Below, in pieces: positions 17,232 to 26,083 of a DNA stretch of 64,000 bases (position 1 is its first letter; each line of letters starts with the position of its first letter). The notes under the pieces were generated by a model that had not been told where the DNA came from, did no database searches, and saw only the letters and a program-made list of their open reading frames with translations. The DNA is from CFX2 sp014338005 (GTDB taxonomy: Bacteria; Chloroflexota; Anaerolineae; Aggregatilineales; Phototrophicaceae): the NCBI GenBank assembly GCA_030263555.1, contig SZPE01000010.1, positions 1-64,000 on the forward strand, in the 5' to 3' direction. Made by a program: the position numbers and the translations under genes.

Positions 17232-18203
17232 ATGATAGACTTTCAACCGATTTTCCAGGCGGTGCGCCAGGCCGCTGAACTGTGCCGGGCCGTCCAGGAG
17301 ATGCACCTGGCCGGGGGAGAAAAAGGCGGCCACGAGCCGGTGACGGTGGCCGACTATGGCGCGCAGGCGCTTTTGTGCCGGGCGATCAGCCTGCATTTTC
17401 CTGATGACGCCGTGCTGGCCGAAGAACAGGGCGGCCAGTTTGTCGAACTGGTTTCGGACGGCGAGAAGGCGCAGGTCATCCGGCTGTTGAGCGAAACGCT
17501 GGGCCAGCGCGTGACGGAAGCCGACATCGTGCGCTGGCTCGATCATGGTTACGGCGGCGAAGCCGAACGCACCTGGGTGATTGACCCGATTGACGGCACG
17601 CGCGGTTTTCTGGCGCTGCGGAACTACGTCATCGCCGCCGGCCTGCTGGTGGACAAACGCCCGGCGGGGGCGGTCATCGGCGCGCCGGGGTATCCCACAC
17701 CCGACCGGCGCGGCGTGCTGTTCCACGCTCAAAGCGGCATCGCCTACATGCAGCCGCTTTATGGCGGCGCGCTTAAACGCATTCGCGCCTCCGACCGCGC
17801 CGAACCGGCCAGCCTGCGCGTCTTGGAGAGCGTCGAAAAAAGCCATGCCAGCCACGAACGCATGGAACGGGTGCGCCGCGCCGCCGGGCTGGAGGAGTCC
17901 GCACTGGAGCGGCTGGACAGCATGGAAAAATACGCCCGCATCGCCGCCGGGGATGCTGAACTGTACCTGCGGCTGCCGCGCCTGTTCAGCAAACGCCCGC
18001 ATATGGTCTGGGATCATGCGGCGGGGGTGGCGCTGGTGCAGGCGGCGGGCGGGCTGGCGACCGATGTGGACGGCTCGCCGCTGGACTTCACCCAGGGGCG
18101 CACGCTGGCGAACAACCGGGGTATCATCGTCAGCAACGGGCGTATTCACGCGCGCGTGCTAGAAGGTGTGGCGAAGGTGCTGGCCGAAGAATCGCAGGCA
18201 TAA
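17232..18203 (+). CDS. 3'(2'),5'-bisphosphate nucleotidase / inositol monophosphatase family
   Basis: Mg-dependent phosphatase, probably hydrolysing PAP to AMP in sulfur metabolism. The start is ATG at 17232 with GGCAGGC directly upstream; the reading can be extended to 17175. Family motifs: EPVTVADYGAQA, LAEEQGG (metal Glu), WVIDPIDGTRGFL (the DPxDGT metal/catalytic motif) and WDHAAGVALVQAAGG. The Hal2-like insert between AEEQGG and DPIDGT (~55 residues) favours the Hal2/SAL1-like group over plain inositol monophosphatase. At 323 aa it fits the Hal2 size. Confidence 0.85.
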   Translation: MIDFQPIFQAVRQAAELCRAVQEMHLAGGEKGGHEPVTVADYGAQALLCRAISLHFPDDAVLAEEQGGQFVELVSDGEKAQVIRLLSETLGQRVTEADIVRWLDHGYGGEAERTWVIDPIDGTRGFLALRNYVIAAGLLVDKRPAGAVIGAPGYPTPDRRGVLFHAQSGIAYMQPLYGGALKRIRASDRAEPASLRVLESVEKSHASHERMERVRRAAGLEESALERLDSMEKYARIAAGDAELYLRLPRLFSKRPHMVWDHAAGVALVQAAGGLATDVDGSPLDFTQGRTLANNRGIIVSNGRIHARVLEGVAKVLAEESQA

Positions 18204-18322
18204 ATCCCCGCGCGAAATCCAGGCTGCCGTTTTAGAACTGGCTTTATGCCGCCTTGAAAGGCCGATTTTGCGTTTACTGCTCGCCGGGTTTACAGCCAGA
18301 TGCTTAATATTAAACGAAATAG

Positions 18323-18351
18323 TTGACAAGTGCGGTTAACCTTCATATAAT
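18323..18351 (+). promoter_or_regulatory. Consensus sigma-70 promoter of the sugar cluster
   Basis: TTGACA (18323-18328), 17 bp, TATAAT (18346-18351): a perfect consensus with optimal spacing. Confidence 0.85.
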
Positions 18352-18363
18352 ACAGATTAAGTT

Positions 18364-18379
18364 GTGGAAACGTTTCCAC
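18364..18379. promoter_or_regulatory. LacI-family operator, 16-bp perfect palindrome
   Basis: GTGGAAACGTTTCCAC, with the central CG typical of LacI/GalR operators, lies about 12 bp after the -10 box, just downstream of the expected transcription start. This position blocks initiation or clearance, so the adjacent LacI regulator most likely represses itself and the transport genes read from this promoter. No second copy was found before the binding-protein gene. Confidence 0.85.
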
Positions 18380-18422
18380 GTTTATGAGTAAATGTATTTT
18401 ATACTTGGCTGGAATTAGTTTT

Positions 18423-19460
18423 ATGTTTCGACCGACTATCCGTGATGTGGCGCGTAAGGCCGGGGTGGGCATCGGCACAGTTAGCCGCGTGCTGAACAAC
18501 AGCCCCAAAGTGACGCCTGAAACGCGGCAAGCCGTCCTGGCGGCCATCGCGGAGTTGGGTTTCCGGCCCAATACCATCGCCCGCCAGCTTCCCCGCCGAA
18601 CCCGTCTGCATAATATCGGCGTCGTCACGCAGCCGTTCATCAACTACCAGGCATTCGCCGCCCAGATGCGCGGCTTGCAGCTTGGCTTGTACGATTACGA
18701 CTCCAAACGTTACGAGATAGTGCTGTACAGCGTCCGGTCGCTGGCGCACTTCGACGAACAGCTTACCGCCATCGTCCGAACCGGCACGGTTGACGGGCTT
18801 ATCATCATTGATTTCGACCTGCTCGACGAGCAGAAACAAATGCTGCGCGACGCCGGGCTGCCGTTCGTTGGCCTCAACCACCTGCAAGACGCCGACTGGC
18901 CGTGTATCGGTGCGAATAACCACCTGGGCGGTTATCTGGCCGCCAGCTACCTGCTGGATTTAGGGCATACCGACATCGCCTACCTGGGCGACGAACTTGT
19001 GGATACGTTCGAGTTCAAAACCAGCGGGCAGCGTTATGAGGGCTTCCGGCGCGCGCTGGCTGAACGAGGACTGCCGGTCAAAGACGAATACGTGCGGTTG
19101 GGTTTTCATGATTATGATGTCGCTATCGAACTGGCGACCGAACTGCTGCGCCTGCCGGACCCGCCGACGGCCATCTTCGCCATGTGCGATATGCAGGCGC
19201 TGGCCTGCCTGGACGCCGCCCGGCGGCTGGGGCTGCGCGTGCCGGAGGCGGTTTCCGTGATGGGATTTGACGACCTGGAAACCAGCTATCACGTCGGCTT
19301 AACGACGGTGCGCCAGCATTTCGAGCCGGCGGGCAGGCTGGCCGTCCAACACCTGCTGGCGCTGATTGACGGCGTGCCGCCGCCGCCGCCCGTTTTACCA
19401 CCCCCTGAGGTGATTCCGCGTCAAACAACCCGACCTCTTACCGGGAAGGGGGCTGTTTGA
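18423..19460 (+). CDS. LacI-family transcriptional regulator
   Basis: Sugar-responsive repressor. The start at 18423 gives the normal MFRPTIRDVARKAGVGIGTVSRVLN head (HTH residues 5-24, hinge helix to ~60); an alternative ATG at 18384 adds 13 residues right after the operator. The periplasmic-binding-like effector domain runs from ~62 to 335 (IGVVTQPFINYQAF, GLIIIDFD, VMGFDDLETSYHVGLTTVRQ). The C-terminal tail is Pro-rich (PPPPPVLPPPE). Directly upstream of an ABC importer and two sucrose-active enzymes, so the inducer is probably sucrose or a breakdown product. The spacer to the next gene is 122 bp. Confidence 0.93.
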   Translation: MFRPTIRDVARKAGVGIGTVSRVLNNSPKVTPETRQAVLAAIAELGFRPNTIARQLPRRTRLHNIGVVTQPFINYQAFAAQMRGLQLGLYDYDSKRYEIVLYSVRSLAHFDEQLTAIVRTGTVDGLIIIDFDLLDEQKQMLRDAGLPFVGLNHLQDADWPCIGANNHLGGYLAASYLLDLGHTDIAYLGDELVDTFEFKTSGQRYEGFRRALAERGLPVKDEYVRLGFHDYDVAIELATELLRLPDPPTAIFAMCDMQALACLDAARRLGLRVPEAVSVMGFDDLETSYHVGLTTVRQHFEPAGRLAVQHLLALIDGVPPPPPVLPPPEVIPRQTTRPLTGKGAV

Positions 19461-19582
19461 CGCTTCATCACACCCGGAAAATCCAGGATGAAAGGAGTCT
19501 ACCACACTCGATTGGAATGCACAGCGTATGAACCCGATCTGAGACCGTATAGACCTTTTAGCTGTAAGGAGATAAAAAGACC

Positions 19583-20848
19583 ATGAAACGTATCGGTTTG
19601 TTATTGATTCTGGCGCTGCTGGTGGCAGTCCCGGTATTTGCCCAGGAAGCGGCTGAAATTGAACTCTTCTTCCACAGCGGGCGCGGCGAAGAGCGTGACG
19701 CCCTCAACGCTATCCTCGTCAACTTCAACGAATCGCAGAGCGACTATGTGGCCGTCGCCAAAGAACTGCCGGAAGGCTCGTACACCGACGCTGTGAATGC
19801 GGCGGCGCTGGCGAACGAACTGCCCTGCCTGCTCGACTTCGACGGCCCGACGCTGTACAGCTTCGCCTACCGGGGTTATATGCTGCCGATTGACGATTAC
19901 GTGTCGGACGAACTCAAAGCCGACATCCTGCCGTCCATCATCGAGCAGGGGACGTACAACGGCAAGCTCTACAGCCTGGGCGTTTTTGAAAGCGGCCTGG
20001 CGATCTGGGGCAACAAGCAGTACCTCGAAACCGCTGGCGTGCGCATCCCGACGATTGACACCCCCTGGACGCTGGACGAATTTAACGCCGCGCTGGAAGC
20101 CCTCAGCCAGGTCGAAGGTGTGGAGTATGCGCTGGACCTGAAGATGAACTACGGCCAGGGCGAATGGTTCACCTACGGCTTTTCGCCCATTTTGCAGAGC
20201 TTCGGCGGCGATCTGATTAATCGGGAAGATTACCAGAGCGCCGAAGGCGTGCTGAACGGCGATGCGGGCGTGGCTTTTGGCGAGTGGTTCCAGAGCCTGT
20301 TCACCAACGGTTATACGACGGCCACCCCGCCGGACGATAACCTGTTTATTGACGGCAAGGCCGCGCTGAGCTTCGTCGGCCACTGGGAATTTAACCGCTA
20401 CAGCGCCGCCCTGGGCGACAACCTGGTGCTGATCCCCATGCCGGACTTCGGTAGCGGCCCGGCGACCGGCAACGGCTCGTGGAACTGGGGCATCACCACC
20501 CAGTGCGCCAATCCTGACGGCGCGTGGGCGCTCCTGGAATTCATGCTCCAGCCGGATCAGATGACCATCATGACCAAGGCCGCCGGGACCATTCCCAGCC
20601 GCATCAGCGTGCTGGAACAGGATGCCCGGTTTGCCGAAGGCGGCCCGATGAACGTTTACTTCCAGCAGTTGTTCGGCGGCGTGGCCGTTCCGCGCCCGCA
20701 GACCCCGGCTTACCCGGTAATCACGGCGGAGTTTGCCAAAGCGATTGATGAAATTGCTAAGGGCGGCGACGTGCAGGCCGCGCTGGACGCGGCGGTAGAC
20801 GCGATTGAACGCAACATTGAGGAAAACAACGGCTACCAGGCACAGTAG
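19583..20848 (+). CDS. Sugar ABC transporter substrate-binding protein
   Basis: Extracellular binding protein of a CUT1-type importer. The signal peptide is residues 1-21 (cleavage after VFAQ or nearby); no lipobox Cys is seen, so anchoring is not obvious. The mature domain has the family 1 solute-binding pattern: IELFFHSGRGEERDALNAILVNFNESQ, the loop TPWTLDEFNAALEAL, INREDY, NGSWNWGITTQCANPDGAW and the C-terminal helices. AAGGAG 10 bp before the ATG. A strong hairpin terminator after it probably gives it more transcript than the permeases. The ligand is likely sucrose, by context. Confidence 0.9.
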   Translation: MKRIGLLLILALLVAVPVFAQEAAEIELFFHSGRGEERDALNAILVNFNESQSDYVAVAKELPEGSYTDAVNAAALANELPCLLDFDGPTLYSFAYRGYMLPIDDYVSDELKADILPSIIEQGTYNGKLYSLGVFESGLAIWGNKQYLETAGVRIPTIDTPWTLDEFNAALEALSQVEGVEYALDLKMNYGQGEWFTYGFSPILQSFGGDLINREDYQSAEGVLNGDAGVAFGEWFQSLFTNGYTTATPPDDNLFIDGKAALSFVGHWEFNRYSAALGDNLVLIPMPDFGSGPATGNGSWNWGITTQCANPDGAWALLEFMLQPDQMTIMTKAAGTIPSRISVLEQDARFAEGGPMNVYFQQLFGGVAVPRPQTPAYPVITAEFAKAIDEIAKGGDVQAALDAAVDAIERNIEENNGYQAQ

Positions 20849-20866
20849 CGGCTAACGACCGCTTGC

Positions 20867-20893
20867 GGGGAGGCTTCGGCCTCCCCGATTTTT
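20867..20893 (+). terminator. Attenuating terminator between binding protein and permeases
   Basis: GGGGAGGC-TTCG-GCCTCCCC followed by GATTTTT: an 8-bp stem with a stable TTCG tetraloop. The location fits partial termination, giving an excess of binding protein over permease. Confidence 0.85.
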
Positions 20894-20918
20894 CGATCGG
20901 ATATGAGGAGTATCGGTC

Positions 20919-22049
20919 ATGGCCGTTCATGTAAAGGTCCGTTCAGGCGGCTTGCAGAGGCGTGAAAGGTATCTCGCCTATGGGATGATGGCCCCCGCCG
21001 CCGTACTGCTGATTCTGTTTTTAATCGTGCCGTTTGTCATGGCATTCGGCCTCAGCTTCACCAACCAGTCGTTAGTGCCGCCGCTGGAGACGGTCGTAGA
21101 TGAAACCACCGGCGAAACCGTCCAGCGCCAGAAGCCTCCGGATTTCATCGGCACGGATAATTACCAAAATTTGCTCCGCATTCACATTTTTACGATGGAG
21201 CCGCTGGTAGACGAACAAACCGGCGAAGTGCTGCGCGACGAGGCGGGCGGCATCCAATATGAACGCGCGCGCACGTACCTGCGCCCGGAACGCCTGGAAG
21301 AACTGTTCCAGATTGACCTGTTCGGCACGCGCTATCTGGTCGGCGCGGGCGATGCTTCGTTTTACCGTTCGCTGCTGAATATTTTCGAGTTCGTCATCAT
21401 CGTCGTGCCGGTGCAAACCAGCCTGGCGCTTTTCCTGGCGATGCTGGTCAACCAGAAGATACGCGGCGCGAACGTCTTTCGCACCATCTATTTCAGCCCG
21501 GTCGTCACGGCGATGGCGATTGTCGCCGTGCTGTGGTTTTTCCTGTACAACCCCAGCGACGGCTTAATCAACAACTTCCTGAAGGTTTTTAACATTGGGC
21601 CGTTCCAGTGGCTCGAACACCCGGCCTCGGCGCTGATCGCCATCATCATCATGTCTATCTGGCAGGGCGTTGGTTTCCAGATGGTCATCTACCTGGCCGG
21701 CCTGCAAGAGATTTCTGAAGACCTGTACGAAGCCGCTTCGATTGACGGCGCGAATCGTATCCAGCAGTTTCGTTTTGTGACGCTGCCCAGCCTGCGGAAT
21801 ACTACCCTGTTCGTCGCCATCAGCACCACCATTCTGGCTTTCAAGCTGTTCGTGCAGGTGGACGTGATGACCTTCGGGCGCGGCGGGCCGGAAAACGCCA
21901 CCATCACGCCGATTCTGCACATGGTCAATGAAGGCTTCCGCAGCGCGCAGCGGGTCGGCTACGCGGCGGCGATTGCCGTCGTGTTCGTGCTGATCGTGCT
22001 GGCTATTTCGCTCATCCAACGCCGCGTTTTATCGTATGGGGATCACTGA
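20919..22049 (+). CDS. Sugar ABC transporter permease, MalF-like
   Basis: Inner-membrane permease. The first helix is at ~22-44 (MMAPAAVLLILFLIVPFVMAF). An extracytoplasmic insert of ~110 residues (~50-150, rich in charged residues, with two similar stretches VDETTGETVQ and VDEQTGEVLR) precedes five further helices. The EAA loop EAASIDGANRIQQFRFVTLPSL (~268-289) is where the missing ATPase docks. The large insert recalls the MalF P2 loop that contacts the binding protein. It overlaps nothing; GAGGAGT lies just upstream. It is followed by the second permease after 2 bp. Confidence 0.92.
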   Translation: MAVHVKVRSGGLQRRERYLAYGMMAPAAVLLILFLIVPFVMAFGLSFTNQSLVPPLETVVDETTGETVQRQKPPDFIGTDNYQNLLRIHIFTMEPLVDEQTGEVLRDEAGGIQYERARTYLRPERLEELFQIDLFGTRYLVGAGDASFYRSLLNIFEFVIIVVPVQTSLALFLAMLVNQKIRGANVFRTIYFSPVVTAMAIVAVLWFFLYNPSDGLINNFLKVFNIGPFQWLEHPASALIAIIIMSIWQGVGFQMVIYLAGLQEISEDLYEAASIDGANRIQQFRFVTLPSLRNTTLFVAISTTILAFKLFVQVDVMTFGRGGPENATITPILHMVNEGFRSAQRVGYAAAIAVVFVLIVLAISLIQRRVLSYGDH

Positions 22050-22051
22050 CT

Positions 22052-23026
22052 ATGGCGACGACCCTCGAATATACTCAATCGTCGGAGGCGCGGGCGCTGG
22101 AACGCCGCGCCTGGATACGCAAGGTGGTTTTTTACACCCTCGATTATGGTTTGATGATTTTCCTGGCGCTTTTTTTCCTGTTCCCCATCGTCGTGATGGT
22201 GGTATCGTCGGTCAAGCCGGACGACATCATCACCGCCGATATGCGGTCATTAAATGCCTTCATCCCGCGCGAGTTCACGACGGCCAACTTTTCCTGCCCG
22301 GATTACCAGTCGCCGGGCAGCCTGTGTTCGCCGAGACCGGGCGAAAACCCCGGCCTGTTCGAGCGCCTGCCGTTCGGGAAGATTTTCTTCAACACGATTT
22401 TCGTAACCACCTCGATTGTGGTCGGCGGGCTGCTCATCAACAGCATGGCGGCCTACGCGCTGGCGCGGCTGGACTGGCCGGGGCGTCGAATCGTCCTCAC
22501 CATCATCATCGCGCTCATCATCATCCCATTCGAGTCTATCGCTGTGCCGCTGCTGCTGATCGTGCGCGAGCTGCCCTGGTTCACCGGCCCGAACTGGTTG
22601 AACACCTACCACGTGCAGATCATCCCCTTCATGGCGGACGCCTTTTCGATCTTTCTCTTTTACCAGTTTTTCATCGGCATTCCTAAGGATTTTGATGAGG
22701 CAGCGCGGGTGGACGGCGCCAGCGGTTTCACCATCTACAGCCGGATCATCGTGCCGCTGTCGCGCCCGGTTTTTGCCACCGTCGCCATCCTGCAATTTCT
22801 GGCTTACTGGGGCGCGTACCTGTGGCCGCTGATGGCGACCGCTTCCGGCGGGTTTGATATTCAGCCGCTGCCGGTCGCTATGCAGGTCTTTTTTGGGCAG
22901 GCCCCGCGCCAGTGGGGGGATGTGATGGCCTTCGCGTCGCTGGCGACCGTTCCGGTGCTGATCGTCTTTTTGCTGTTCCAAAAGTGGTTCGTCCAAAGCG
23001 TCGCATCGGCAGGGGTTAAGGGGTGA
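22052..23026 (+). CDS. Sugar ABC transporter permease, MalG-like
   Basis: Second membrane subunit, 324 aa with six hydrophobic helices. The first is at ~30-52. A short external insert (~65-105) contains two Cys residues in FSCPDYQSPGSLCSP that could form a disulfide. The EAA loop is EAARVDGASGFTIYSRIIVPLSRP. It starts 2 bp after the MalF-like stop (TGACTATGG), so the two are translationally coupled. No ATP-binding subunit is encoded nearby, so the importer must borrow a shared MsmX-type ATPase, as many CUT1 systems do. Confidence 0.92.
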   Translation: MATTLEYTQSSEARALERRAWIRKVVFYTLDYGLMIFLALFFLFPIVVMVVSSVKPDDIITADMRSLNAFIPREFTTANFSCPDYQSPGSLCSPRPGENPGLFERLPFGKIFFNTIFVTTSIVVGGLLINSMAAYALARLDWPGRRIVLTIIIALIIIPFESIAVPLLLIVRELPWFTGPNWLNTYHVQIIPFMADAFSIFLFYQFFIGIPKDFDEAARVDGASGFTIYSRIIVPLSRPVFATVAILQFLAYWGAYLWPLMATASGGFDIQPLPVAMQVFFGQAPRQWGDVMAFASLATVPVLIVFLLFQKWFVQSVASAGVKG

Positions 23027-23054
23027 TCGCGTTTGGGGGAACTCTCGAAACGGG

Positions 23055-23079
23055 GCGCGCCTGTGCGCCTTTTGGGCCT
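23055..23079. repeat. GGGGCGCGCCTGTGCGCC hairpin
   Basis: A short GC hairpin with trailing TTTT between the second permease and the GH32-like gene, related to the repeat at 10519. It may act as a weak terminator. Confidence 0.4.
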
Positions 23080-23098
23080 GAATCGTTGAGGGCAAAAC

Positions 23099-24067
23099 AT
23101 GGCGCTTCACCTTTCTGATAAATGGGTCTGGGATTTCTGGTTCGCTCAGGATGGCCCGGATACGCATCTGTTTTATTTGCAGGCCGACCGCGCGTTAAAA
23201 GATGAAAGACTCCGCCACTGGAACGTGTCGGTCGGCCATGCTGTATCGCAGGATTTACACCATTGGGAAGTGCTGCCGGACGCGCTGCGCCCCAGTGCCG
23301 GCCAACCGGACGCTTTCGACAGCTATACCACCTGGACGGGCAGCATCGTCCGGCACGAAAGCCGGTGGTATATGTTCTACACCGGCGGCAGACGGTCGGA
23401 AAACGGCCTGGTGCAGCGCATCGGGCTGGCGACCTCCGATGACCTGCTGCGCTGGCACAAATACCCGGCCAATCCGGTCATCACTGCCGACCCGCGCTGG
23501 TACGAACTGCTGGATTTAAACGTCTGGCATGACCAGGCCTGGCGCGATCCGTGTGTTTTCCGGCATCCCGAAACCGGCCAGTTTCACGCTTTTATCACCG
23601 CCCGCGCCAAAAGCGGCCCGCCGGACGCGCGCGGCGTCATCGGCCATGCCGTTTCGAGCGACCTGCTGCACTGGGAGGTGCAGCCGCCCGTCACCGAGCC
23701 GGGCGAGTTCGGCCATATGGAAGTGCCGCAGTGGGTGGCGATAAATGGACGGTATTACCTGCTGTTCTGCGTGCCGGGCGAACACGCCTCGCAGGCGCGG
23801 CGCGCCCGCCTGGGCGACCAGCCAACCACCGGCACGCACTATCTGGCCGCCGACAGCCCGCTTGGCCCGTACCGCTATTTGACGGATACCTTCCTGGCGG
23901 GCGACCGGGCCGGGAGCCTGTATTCCGGCAAGCTGGTACAGGACGGCGCCGGTCGGTGGATGTTTATGGCTTTCCGCAATTTTAATGATGAGGGCGCGTT
24001 CATCGGAGACATCACCGACCCGATGCCGCTGCGGGTCGAACCCGACGGGCGGCTGATGATAGGATGA
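23099..24067 (+). CDS. GH32-like glycoside hydrolase (beta-fructosidase type)
   Basis: Five-bladed beta-propeller hydrolase, 322 aa. It shows the three acidic positions of the GH32/GH43 clan: the N-terminal WDFWF (Asp in the WxNDPNG position), WRDPCVF with Asp in the RDP motif, and HMEVPQW with Glu in the ECP position. Repeated blade strands VSQDLHHWEVLPDAL, TSDDLLRWHKYPANP and VSSDLLHWEVQPP fit the fold. The C-terminal beta-sandwich of classical GH32 invertases is missing, and there is no signal peptide, so it acts inside the cell. With the adjacent amylosucrase, sucrose or a fructoside is the likely substrate. Confidence 0.75.
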   Translation: MALHLSDKWVWDFWFAQDGPDTHLFYLQADRALKDERLRHWNVSVGHAVSQDLHHWEVLPDALRPSAGQPDAFDSYTTWTGSIVRHESRWYMFYTGGRRSENGLVQRIGLATSDDLLRWHKYPANPVITADPRWYELLDLNVWHDQAWRDPCVFRHPETGQFHAFITARAKSGPPDARGVIGHAVSSDLLHWEVQPPVTEPGEFGHMEVPQWVAINGRYYLLFCVPGEHASQARRARLGDQPTTGTHYLAADSPLGPYRYLTDTFLAGDRAGSLYSGKLVQDGAGRWMFMAFRNFNDEGAFIGDITDPMPLRVEPDGRLMIG

Positions 24068-24091
24068 CGGCTATTGAAATGATAAAATGAC

Positions 24092-26014
24092 ATGATGGAC
24101 GATAACCACTGGCTGAACCAACAGGCGCGCCTGTCACTCGACCGGCTGCTGCCGCGTATAGAGCCGCTTTTGAAGGCCGACAGCGAGCGTTTCATCGAAC
24201 GGCTGCGGGCGTTTTTCCCGGCCATTTTCGGCCATCTGCACGCCCTGTACGGGACGCGCTACGACTTTTTTTATCACCTGGAGCAAATTCTGGCGACGGC
24301 AGCCCGCTGTTATGCCGCCCGCGCCACCGACCTGAAGGCCCTGGACGCCCGGCGCGAAGCCGACCCGCGCTGGTTTAAATCCGAGCAAATGGTAGGCGGC
24401 GTCGTTTATGTAGACCTGTTCGCCGGCACGCTGCAAGGCGTGCGCGAAAAAATCCCCTATTTCACCGAATTGGGGTTAACCTACCTGCACCTGATGCCCC
24501 TGTTCCTGTCCCCGGAGCAGAACAACGACGGCGGTTACGCGGTCAGCGATTACCGCACGGTCGCCCCACGCCTGGGGACGATGGCCGAACTGGAAACCCT
24601 GGCCCGCGAACTGCGCCAAAACGGCATCAGCCTGGTGCTGGATTTTGTCTTTAACCACACATCGGACGAACATGCATGGGCGCGGCGGGCGCTGGCCGGG
24701 GATGAAATTTTCCAGGATTATTATTATATGTTCGCCGACCGGGCGCTGCCCGACCAGTACGAGCGCAACCTGCGCGAAATTTTCCCCGATCAGGCGCCGG
24801 GTAATTTCACTTTCCGGCCTGAAATCGGCAAATGGGTCTGGACGACTTTCAACCGCTTCCAGTGGGACTTGAATTACAGCAATCCGGCGGTGTTTAACGC
24901 CATGCTGGACGAAATGCTGTCCCTTGCCAATATCGGCGTGGAAATCCTGCGGCTGGACGCGGTGGCCTTCATCTGGAAGCAGATGGGGACAAGCTGCGAA
25001 AATCTGCCCCAGGCGCACCGGATCATCCGCGCCTACAATGCGCTGGTGCAGGTGGCGGCGCCGGCCATGCTGTTTAAGTCGGAGGCCATCGTCCACCCGG
25101 ATAACGTCGCCAGTTACATCAGCCGGGAGGAATGCCCGATCTCCTACAACCCGACGCTGATGGCGCTGCTGTGGGAGGCGCTGGCGACCCGCGAGGTCAA
25201 ACTGCTGCGCCATTCCATGAGCAAACGTTTTGCCCTGCCGGACGACTGCGCCTGGGTCAACTATGTGCGCTGCCACGATGACATCGGCTGGACGTTTGCG
25301 GATGAGGATGCCGCCTGGGTGTGGATTAACGGCTTCGACCACCGCCAGTTTTTGAACGCCTTTTACATCGGGCGTTTTCCCGGCAGTTTTGCTGCCGGGC
25401 TGCCGTTTAATTACAACCCGGTCAACCAGGATATGCGTATTTCCGGCACGGCAGCCTCGCTGGCCGGGCTGGAGCAGGCGATCAAACAAAACGATGCGCT
25501 GCTTACAGATCATGCCCTCAAACGACTGGCGCTGATTCACAGCGTCATCCTCAGCGCCGGCGGCATCCCGCTGATTTACCTGGGAGACGAGATCGCCACA
25601 CTCAACGACTACAGCTATCAGTCCGACCCGGCTAAACAGTCCGACAGCCGGTGGGTGCATCGCCCGCGCTTCGACTGGGCGCGCGCCGAACGCCGGCACG
25701 ACCCTGCCACCGTCGAAGGGCGTCTGTTCCACACCTTGCTGCATTTAATCCGCCTTCGCAAGCGCACTCCGGCTTTTGGGGGCGGCAAAACCATCTTTTT
25801 CGACTGCGGCAGCCCGCACGTGCTGGCGTATTACTGTGATGAAACCATTTTGGTGCTGGCGAATTTCTCCGAACGCGAGCAGATTGTCAACCAGGGAACG
25901 CTGATCGCCAGCCTGCCGGAAGTTGTTACCGATCTGGTGAGCGGCCAGCCGGTGGATGCGGCGCACGAGATTCGCCTTGCGCCTTATCAGTTTATGTGGC
26001 TGGCTGTATCATAA
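24092..26014 (+). CDS. Amylosucrase (GH13 subfamily 4)
   Basis: Transfers glucose from sucrose to an alpha-1,4-glucan and releases fructose. The 640 aa is the usual length. The nucleophile Asp289 lies in EILRLDAVAFIWKQMGTS, the acid/base Glu331 in FKSEAIVHPDNV and Asp396 in RCHDDIGWTF; these context sequences, especially IWKQMGT and the helical N-terminal domain before WFKSEQMVGGVVYVDLFAG, are specific to amylosucrase rather than alpha-amylase. It begins 24 bp after the GH32-like gene, so the two share an operon. No signal peptide: an intracellular route from sucrose to glycogen-like glucan. Confidence 0.93.
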   Translation: MMDDNHWLNQQARLSLDRLLPRIEPLLKADSERFIERLRAFFPAIFGHLHALYGTRYDFFYHLEQILATAARCYAARATDLKALDARREADPRWFKSEQMVGGVVYVDLFAGTLQGVREKIPYFTELGLTYLHLMPLFLSPEQNNDGGYAVSDYRTVAPRLGTMAELETLARELRQNGISLVLDFVFNHTSDEHAWARRALAGDEIFQDYYYMFADRALPDQYERNLREIFPDQAPGNFTFRPEIGKWVWTTFNRFQWDLNYSNPAVFNAMLDEMLSLANIGVEILRLDAVAFIWKQMGTSCENLPQAHRIIRAYNALVQVAAPAMLFKSEAIVHPDNVASYISREECPISYNPTLMALLWEALATREVKLLRHSMSKRFALPDDCAWVNYVRCHDDIGWTFADEDAAWVWINGFDHRQFLNAFYIGRFPGSFAAGLPFNYNPVNQDMRISGTAASLAGLEQAIKQNDALLTDHALKRLALIHSVILSAGGIPLIYLGDEIATLNDYSYQSDPAKQSDSRWVHRPRFDWARAERRHDPATVEGRLFHTLLHLIRLRKRTPAFGGGKTIFFDCGSPHVLAYYCDETILVLANFSEREQIVNQGTLIASLPEVVTDLVSGQPVDAAHEIRLAPYQFMWLAVS

Positions 26015-26022
26015 ACACCCCC

Positions 26023-26061
26023 GAACCGGCGGCGCGCACTACTTGACCGCCGGTTCGTTTT
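26023..26061 (+). terminator. Terminator of the sucrose cluster
   Basis: The 10-bp stem GAACCGGCGG/CCGCCGGTTC with a 14-nt loop is followed by GTTTT, 8 bp after the amylosucrase stop. Confidence 0.8.
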
Positions 26062-26083
26062 CGGCATAATGTGAAGTATCGTT

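Noticed and set aside
24476..25744. A 422-codon open frame antisense to amylosucrase
   Set aside because: Shadow of a strongly identified gene with no start-site signal or recognisable motif.
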